Origin: Streptomyces flavotricini
GTDB taxonomy: Bacteria; Actinomycetota; Actinomycetes; Streptomycetales; Streptomycetaceae
Assembly: GCF_020639365.1 (NCBI RefSeq)
Contig: NZ_JAINUL010000001.1
Location: 2,779,519-2,843,518 of the forward strand
Reading direction: 5' to 3'
Length of the DNA stretch: 64,000 bases
Position 1 is the stretch's first letter, and every line of letters begins with the position of its first letter. This document shows, one piece after another, positions 59,190-64,000 of this stretch. The translations under genes were made by a program, and so were the position numbers. Under the pieces are notes generated by a model. It had not been told where the DNA came from and searched no databases. It saw nothing but the letters and a program-made list of their open reading frames with translations.

Positions 59190-61994
59190 TCACGGTTGGG
59201 TATCTCCCCGGATGACGGCCAGGACCCCGTCCAGCTCGTCCGCCTTGACCAGGACGTCGCGCGCTTTCGAACCTTCGCTCGGGCCGACGATCGCGCGCGA
59301 CTCCATCAGGTCCATGAGCCGGCCGGCCTTCGCGAAGCCCACCCGCAGCTTGCGCTGGAGCATCGAGGTGGACCCGAACTGGGTGGAGACCACCAGCTCG
59401 GCCGCCTGGCACAGCAGGTCCAGGTCGTCGCCGATCTCCTCGTCGATCTCCTTCTTCTGCTTCTGCCCGACCGTGACGTCGTCCCGGAAGACGGGCGCCA
59501 TCTGGTCCTTGCAGTGCTGCACGATCCCGGCGATCTCGTCCTCGGTGACGAACGCGCCCTGGAGGCGGACCGGCTTGTTCGCCCCCATCGGCAGGAACAG
59601 CCCGTCGCCCTTGCCGATCAGCTTCTCGGCGCCCGGCTGGTCCAGGATGACCCGGCTGTCGGCGAGCGAGGAGGTGGCGAACGCGAGCCGTGAGGGCACG
59701 TTCGCCTTGATCAGGCCGGTGACCACGTCCACCGAGGGCCGCTGGGTGGCGAGCACCAGGTGGATGCCGGCCGCGCGGGCCAGCTGGGTGATGCGGACGA
59801 TCGAGTCCTCGACGTCGCGCGGGGCCACCATCATCAGGTCGGCGAGCTCGTCGACGATCACCAGCAGGTACGGGTACGGGCTGAGCTCCCGCTCGCTGCC
59901 CGGCGGCAGTTTGATCTTGCCGTCCCGGATGGCCTGGTTGAAGTCGTCGATGTGCCGGTAGCCGAAGGCGGCCAGGTCGTCGTAGCGCAGGTCCATCTCG
60001 CGCACGACCCACTGGAGCGCCTCGGCGGCCCGCTTGGGATTGGTGATGATCGGCGTGATCAGGTGCGGGATGCCCTCGTACGCCGTCAGCTCGACGCGCT
60101 TGGGGTCCACGAGCACCATCCGGACGTCCTCCGGGGTGGCCCGCACCATCACCGAGGTGATGAGGCAGTTGATGCAGGAGGACTTTCCGGAGCCGGTGGC
60201 GCCGGCGACGAGCACGTGCGGCATCTTCGCGAGGTTGGCCATGACGTAGCCGCCCTCGACGTCCTTGCCGAGCGCCACCAGCATCGGGTGGTCGTCCTCG
60301 GCCGCGTCCGCCAGCCGGAGCACGTCGCCCAGGTTGACCATCTCCCGGTCGGTGTTCGGGATCTCGATGCCGACGGCCGACTTGCCCGGGATCGGGCTGA
60401 TGATCCGGACGTCCGGCGAGGCCACGGCGTACGCGATGTTCTTGGCCAGCGCCGTGATCCGCTCGACCTTGACCGCCGCGCCGAGCGTGACCTCGTACCG
60501 GGTGACCGTCGGGCCCCGGGTGAAGCCGGTGACCTGCGCGTCGACCTTGAACTCGGAGAACACGTTGGTCAGCGAGGCCACGACCGCGTCGTTGGCGGCG
60601 CTGCGGGTCTTGCCCGGCCCGCCCTTCTCCAGCAGATCGAGCGAGGGCAGGGCGTACGTGATGTCCCCGCGGAGCTGGAGCTGCTCGGCGCGGGGCGGCA
60701 GCGGCTGGGACGGCGGCGGGGCCTTGGTGAGGTCCGGGACGGACAGGGTCCCGGAAGCGGCGGCGGTGGTGTCGTGCGGCGGACCGGCCGGCTCCGCAAC
60801 GGGCTCCGGCTCCGGGTCCGCGGCCTTGGGCCGCTCCGCCCGCGCGGGCGGCACCGGAGTGGTGGTCTCCGCCCCCTCGCGCTCCACCGAGATGCCGTGC
60901 GTCAGGTCGGCCACCAGCGGGGAGGGCGGCATCCCGCCGTAGACCACCCCGTCCAGCGCGGCGGCGGCCGCCGCGGCCACGTCGACGGCGTCCATCCCGC
61001 GCTCGGCGGCCGGCCGGGACGGGGTCCGGCGCGGGCGCCGCCGCCGGGCGAGCGCCTGCTCCTCGGCGGCGTCGGCGGAACCGGCGGGGCCGGCGGAATC
61101 CGTGGGCGCACCCGGACCGGCGGCCCCCGACCGGGCCCGCCACTGCTCGGCGTCGTGCCGGTCGGCGGGGGCGCCGCCCTCCCCGTACCCCTCGTCGTAC
61201 TCGTTCGGGGCGATGATCCCCAGCCGGATCCCCAGCCGCCGCAGCCGCTGCGGGATCGCGTTCACCGGGGTGGCGGTCACCACGAGCAGCCCGAAGATCG
61301 TGAGCAGCACCAGCATCGGCACGGCCAGCGGCGCGCCCATGGTGAAGATCAGCGGCTTCGAGGCGCCCCAGCCGATCAGCCCGCCCGCGTTCTGCATGGC
61401 GGTGGTGCCCTCGTCGCGGCCGGGCGCCCCGCAGGCGATGTGCACGAGGCCGAGGACGCCGATGACGAGCGCGGAGAGGCCGACGCCGATCCGGCCGTTG
61501 GCGTCGGGCTGCTCGGGATGGCGGATGAAACGTACCGCCATGACGCCGAGCAGGATCGGCACGAGCAGATCCAGTCGTCCGAAGGCGCCGGTGACCAGCA
61601 TCGTGACCAGATCCCCGACGGGACCGCTCAGGTTCGACCAGGTGCCGGCGGCGACGATCAGCGCCAGGGCGAGCAACAGCAGCGCGACGCCGTCCTTGCG
61701 ATGGGCCGGGTCGAGGTTCTTGGCCCCCTGCCCGACTCCGCGGAAGACCGCGCCGACCGCGTGCGCGCAGCCCAGCCACACGGCGCGCACCAGCCGCACC
61801 ACTCCCCCGGTGGGGGACGGCGCGGGCTTGGGCGGCGCCTTCTTGGCGGGGGCGCGCCGGGGCGCCGCGGTCTTCTTCGCCGCGGACCCGCGCGGGGCGG
61901 CCGCCTTCTTCGCCGGCGCCGTCGTCCGGCCGGTGCGGCCCTTCGCGGTGCCCGCTGTGCTCTGGGAACCCTTGCCGGACGTACGTGAGGCCAT
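59190..61994 (-). CDS. ftsK: DNA translocase FtsK
   Basis: A 934-residue septal DNA pump. A basic lysine/alanine-rich N terminus (1-60) precedes four transmembrane helices (about 101-245) and a proline-rich linker (to about 440). The alpha/beta motor has Walker A GATGSGKS at 598-605 and the Walker B LLVIVDELADLM. The gamma domain (about 865-934) binds KOPS sequences and XerD. ATG 61994 begins the conserved MASRTSGKGS; upstream purines are poor. It clears chromosomes from sporulation septa. Confidence 0.96.
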   Translation of the reverse strand: MASRTSGKGSQSTAGTAKGRTGRTTAPAKKAAAPRGSAAKKTAAPRRAPAKKAPPKPAPSPTGGVVRLVRAVWLGCAHAVGAVFRGVGQGAKNLDPAHRKDGVALLLLALALIVAAGTWSNLSGPVGDLVTMLVTGAFGRLDLLVPILLGVMAVRFIRHPEQPDANGRIGVGLSALVIGVLGLVHIACGAPGRDEGTTAMQNAGGLIGWGASKPLIFTMGAPLAVPMLVLLTIFGLLVVTATPVNAIPQRLRRLGIRLGIIAPNEYDEGYGEGGAPADRHDAEQWRARSGAAGPGAPTDSAGPAGSADAAEEQALARRRRPRRTPSRPAAERGMDAVDVAAAAAAALDGVVYGGMPPSPLVADLTHGISVEREGAETTTPVPPARAERPKAADPEPEPVAEPAGPPHDTTAAASGTLSVPDLTKAPPPSQPLPPRAEQLQLRGDITYALPSLDLLEKGGPGKTRSAANDAVVASLTNVFSEFKVDAQVTGFTRGPTVTRYEVTLGAAVKVERITALAKNIAYAVASPDVRIISPIPGKSAVGIEIPNTDREMVNLGDVLRLADAAEDDHPMLVALGKDVEGGYVMANLAKMPHVLVAGATGSGKSSCINCLITSVMVRATPEDVRMVLVDPKRVELTAYEGIPHLITPIITNPKRAAEALQWVVREMDLRYDDLAAFGYRHIDDFNQAIRDGKIKLPPGSERELSPYPYLLVIVDELADLMMVAPRDVEDSIVRITQLARAAGIHLVLATQRPSVDVVTGLIKANVPSRLAFATSSLADSRVILDQPGAEKLIGKGDGLFLPMGANKPVRLQGAFVTEDEIAGIVQHCKDQMAPVFRDDVTVGQKQKKEIDEEIGDDLDLLCQAAELVVSTQFGSTSMLQRKLRVGFAKAGRLMDLMESRAIVGPSEGSKARDVLVKADELDGVLAVIRGDTQP

Positions 61995-62047
61995 GGGGCC
62001 GAGGTTACCGGTGCGCGCGCCGGTGGACACGCGTGCCCACCCCTTCA

Positions 62048-62114
62048 CCCGTTCGTGTCGCGTGCCGTGTCAGTGCTTTGACGCACCGCCAGGCACGGCA
62101 CCCGCGCGAACGGG
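62048..62114 (-). terminator. Imperfect hairpin downstream of osaB
   Basis: Arms CCCGTTCG (62048-62055) with CGAACGGG (62107-62114) and TGCCGTG (62063-62069) with CACGGCA (62094-62100) form a long imperfect stem 25 bp after the osaB stop. Confidence 0.5.
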
Positions 62115-62138
62115 CCGGTGTTCGGCCGCCGGACAGGC

Positions 62139-62819
62139 TCAGTTCTGCGCGGGCAGCACCGGCGCTCCTCCGCCGGTCCCGGGCTCCAGCGCGTCGAGCG
62201 CCCGCCGCAGTCCGGTGAGCTTGCGCTCCAGGTGGGCCGCGGTCGCCACGACCGCCGCGTCGGCCGATTCCTCGCCGAGCTGCTTGGTCAGCGCCTCGGC
62301 CTGCTCCTCGACCGCCGCGAGCCGCGCGGAGAGCTCGGCCAGCAGGCCGGCCGTCTCCTTGCTGCCGTCGCCGTTGGAGCCGCCGCCCTCCAGCTGGAGG
62401 CGCAGCAGTGCCGCCTGCTCCCGCAGCTGGCAGTTCTTCGTGTACAGCTCCACGAACACCGACACCTTGGCCCGCAGCACCCACGGGTCGAAGGGCTTGG
62501 AGATGTAGTCCACCGCCCCGGCGGCGTAGCCGCGGAACGTGTGGTGCGGACCGTGGTTGATCGCGGTGAGGAAGATGATCGGGATGTCCCGGGTCCGCTC
62601 TCGCCGCTTGATGTGCGCGGCGGTCTCGAATCCGTCCATCCCGGGCATCTGCACATCCAGCAGGATGACCGCGAAATCGTCTGTCAGCAGCGCCTTGAGC
62701 GCTTCCTCCCCCGACGACGCCCGGACCAGTGTCTGATCGAGCGCGGAGAGGATGGCCTCCAGCGCCAGCAGATTCTCCGGCCGGTCGTCGACCAGGAGGA
62801 TCTTGGCCTTCTGCACCAT
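62139..62819 (-). CDS. osaB: OsaB response regulator, osmoadaptation
   Basis: A 226-residue regulator. The receiver domain (1-125) has the acidic pair D11-D12, phosphoacceptor D55 in LLDVQMPGMDG and the conserved lysine in ISKPFDPW. The C-terminal half is an alpha-helical, probably coiled-coil region with no DNA-binding motif. AGGAGG lies seven bases before the ATG. From the S. coelicolor OsaAB system it is needed for aerial growth under osmotic stress; the symbol rests on that similarity and on osaA being next to it. Confidence 0.9.
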   Translation of the reverse strand: MVQKAKILLVDDRPENLLALEAILSALDQTLVRASSGEEALKALLTDDFAVILLDVQMPGMDGFETAAHIKRRERTRDIPIIFLTAINHGPHHTFRGYAAGAVDYISKPFDPWVLRAKVSVFVELYTKNCQLREQAALLRLQLEGGGSNGDGSKETAGLLAELSARLAAVEEQAEALTKQLGEESADAAVVATAAHLERKLTGLRRALDALEPGTGGGAPVLPAQN

Positions 62820-63096
62820 GCCCTGTCCTCCTCGCCCCGGCATGGGGCCTCCCCGGCTCCTGGCACCGGCCTGTACGCCGGGCCCCGCCCCAGAAGAGGA
62901 CGGCATCCTTGCGCCGTCCGTCCTTGTGCCGGTCATCGTAGCCCCAGTCCCGAGATCGCCACACCCTGTCACCAGGATGTCACTGTGCACGAAGCAGAAA
63001 CGGTGTGGGGGAGCAGAAGGTTCCCCGCCTCCCGCCCTTTCACACCGCTTTCGCCACAGTCAGTCAGCAATTGGTATCAGAGTGCTCGCCCGTTGA

Positions 63097-64000
63097 TCAC
63101 TTGCCGCGCATCCACTGTTCCATCACCGACAGCAGATAGTCCGGGTCGACCGGCTTGGTGACGTAGTCGGAAGCACCGGAGTCGATCGCCTTCTCCCGGT
63201 CCCCCTTCATCGCCTTCGCCGTCAGCGCGATGATCGGCAGCCCGGCGAACTGCGGCATCCGCCGGATCGCCGAAGTCGTCGCGTACCCGTCCATCTCCGG
63301 CATCATGATGTCCATCAGTACGACCGTCACATCGTCGTGCTGCTCCAGGACTTCGATGCCCTCCCGGCCGTTCTCCGCGTACAGCACCGCGAGTCCGTGC
63401 TGCTCCAGCACGCTGGTCAGCGCGAACACGTTGCGCACGTCGTCGTCCACGATGAGCACCTTCTCACCGTGGAAGTCGTACGACCTGGGCAGCACCGGAA
63501 GCTCCTCCTCCGGATTGACCCAACCGTCCTCGGTCCCCTGCGCGTTCGGCTGCCCCGGCACCGCCGTACGCGGCTCCAGGTCGCTCAGCGCCTTGCGCCG
63601 CCGCCGGAACAGCGCGGCGCCGCCCTGCCCCTGGCCGGCCGGTTCGGCGGCCGGCAGCGCGGGCCGCACCTGCTGCGCATGCTGCGGCTGCGCCGCGGAG
63701 ACCGGCGCCGCGGGGGTCGCCGGCAGCGCGGGCCGCGCCCCGTCGACCTGCCTGCGGTACACCTCGCCGCGTCCGCCGCCGGGCGTGGGCGGCGCGTACC
63801 CCTGCGGCGGCAGCTCGCTCGGGTGCAGCGGCAGGTACAGCGTGAACGTGGAGCCGCGGCCGGGCTCGCTCGCCGCGTGGATCTCCCCGCCCAGCAGCCG
63901 GGCGATCTCCCGGCTGATGGACAGCCCGAGCCCCGTGCCGCCGTACTTCCTGCTGGTCGTCCCGTCGGCCTGCTTGAACGCCTCGAAGATCACCAGCATC
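63097..64000 (-). CDS. osaA: OsaA hybrid histidine kinase, C-terminal part (5' end outside window)
   Basis: About 301 C-terminal residues are visible. They begin in the HATPase domain ([20 protein letters not shown], then the G box [18 protein letters not shown]). A 110-residue proline/alanine/glutamine-rich linker follows. The C-terminal receiver has D-D in LIVDDDVRN, phosphoacceptor in [12 protein letters not shown] and KPVDPDYL near the end. The gene runs off the window edge. It lies 277 bp upstream of osaB on the same strand; that gap contains an imperfect repeat GAAACGGTGTG/CACACCGCTTTC (62997-63052) that may be a terminator, and no clear promoter. Confidence 0.9.
   Translation of the reverse strand, partial: MLVIFEAFKQADGTTSRKYGGTGLGLSISREIARLLGGEIHAASEPGRGSTFTLYLPLHPSELPPQGYAPPTPGGGRGEVYRRQVDGARPALPATPAAPVSAAQPQHAQQVRPALPAAEPAGQGQGGAALFRRRRKALSDLEPRTAVPGQPNAQGTEDGWVNPEEELPVLPRSYDFHGEKVLIVDDDVRNVFALTSVLEQHGLAVLYAENGREGIEVLEQHDDVTVVLMDIMMPEMDGYATTSAIRRMPQFAGLPIIALTAKAMKGDREKAIDSGASDYVTKPVDPDYLLSVMEQWMRGK

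Noticed and set aside
1..64000. Search for tRNA, rRNA, insertion sequences, phage attachment sites or foreign-composition islands.
   Set aside because: No cloverleaf-like 3' end, transposase motif, integrase or clear composition shift was seen. All regions look like native core Streptomyces DNA.

Overview
The window is a chromosomal segment of a Streptomyces or very close relative. The DNA has very high G+C with strong third-position G/C bias, many GTG starts, and gene families typical of the genus: ClgR, OsaA/OsaB, RshA, GluABCD with its two-component system, a leaderless transcript and a bldA-type TTA codon. From memory, the order from lexA through rshA, dapF, miaA, miaB, gluABCD, recA, recX, lhr, clgR, pgsA, rimO, ftsK to osaAB matches the conserved core region between lexA and osaA of Streptomyces coelicolor. 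No rRNA, tRNA, insertion sequence, prophage or CRISPR array was seen. The longest gap without a gene is under 300 bp.

Layout. 1-2.4 kb: the 3' end of lexA and a convergent DinG-type iron-sulfur helicase. 2.4-8.5 kb: a four-gene operon for an NRPS-independent siderophore (class III aminotransferase, IucA-like synthetase, GNAT acyltransferase, IucC-like synthetase). 8.7-9.9 kb: a secreted trypsin-like lipoprotein. 10-21 kb: housekeeping genes hflX, an M1 peptidase, rshA, dapF, miaA and miaB, with small genes between them, including an orphan MT0933-type antitoxin. 21.2-28.1 kb: an orphan TAXI binding protein, then a divergent LacI/ROK and GH5/GH85 locus that looks like an N-glycan degradation module. 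28.1-33.9 kb: GluK/GluR and the glutamate ABC importer GluABCD. 34.1-36.9 kb: an FAD monooxygenase, then a cysteine-containing leader peptide ahead of cysteine dioxygenase and a rhodanese. 37-39.6 kb: an FtsX-type permease without its ATPase. 39.7-43.9 kb: recX/recA with a LexA box, a leaderless HTH-Clp_N gene with paired operators, an AI-2E-type permease and a DUF3046 gene. 44-47 kb: an alpha/alpha-toroid protein, azlCD and an AraC regulator. 47-54.3 kb: lhr, a lipoprotein, a Fpg/Nei glycosylase and an SDR. 54.2-64 kb: a TTA-containing small membrane protein, clgR, cinA/pncC, pgsA, rimO, a RodZ-like protein, ftsK, osaB and the 3' part of osaA.

Themes. DNA repair and SOS genes cluster here (lexA, dinG-like, recA, recX, lhr, Fpg/Nei). 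MiaA and MiaB act in sequence on tRNA A37, and RimO is a second methylthiotransferase. The regulatory sequences most worth a second look are the cysteine leader and hairpin before the dioxygenase, the paired CAACCYAGGGTTG sites over a leaderless promoter, and the LacI-type operator in the glycosidase divergon. All family names come from reading translated motifs, not from database searches.
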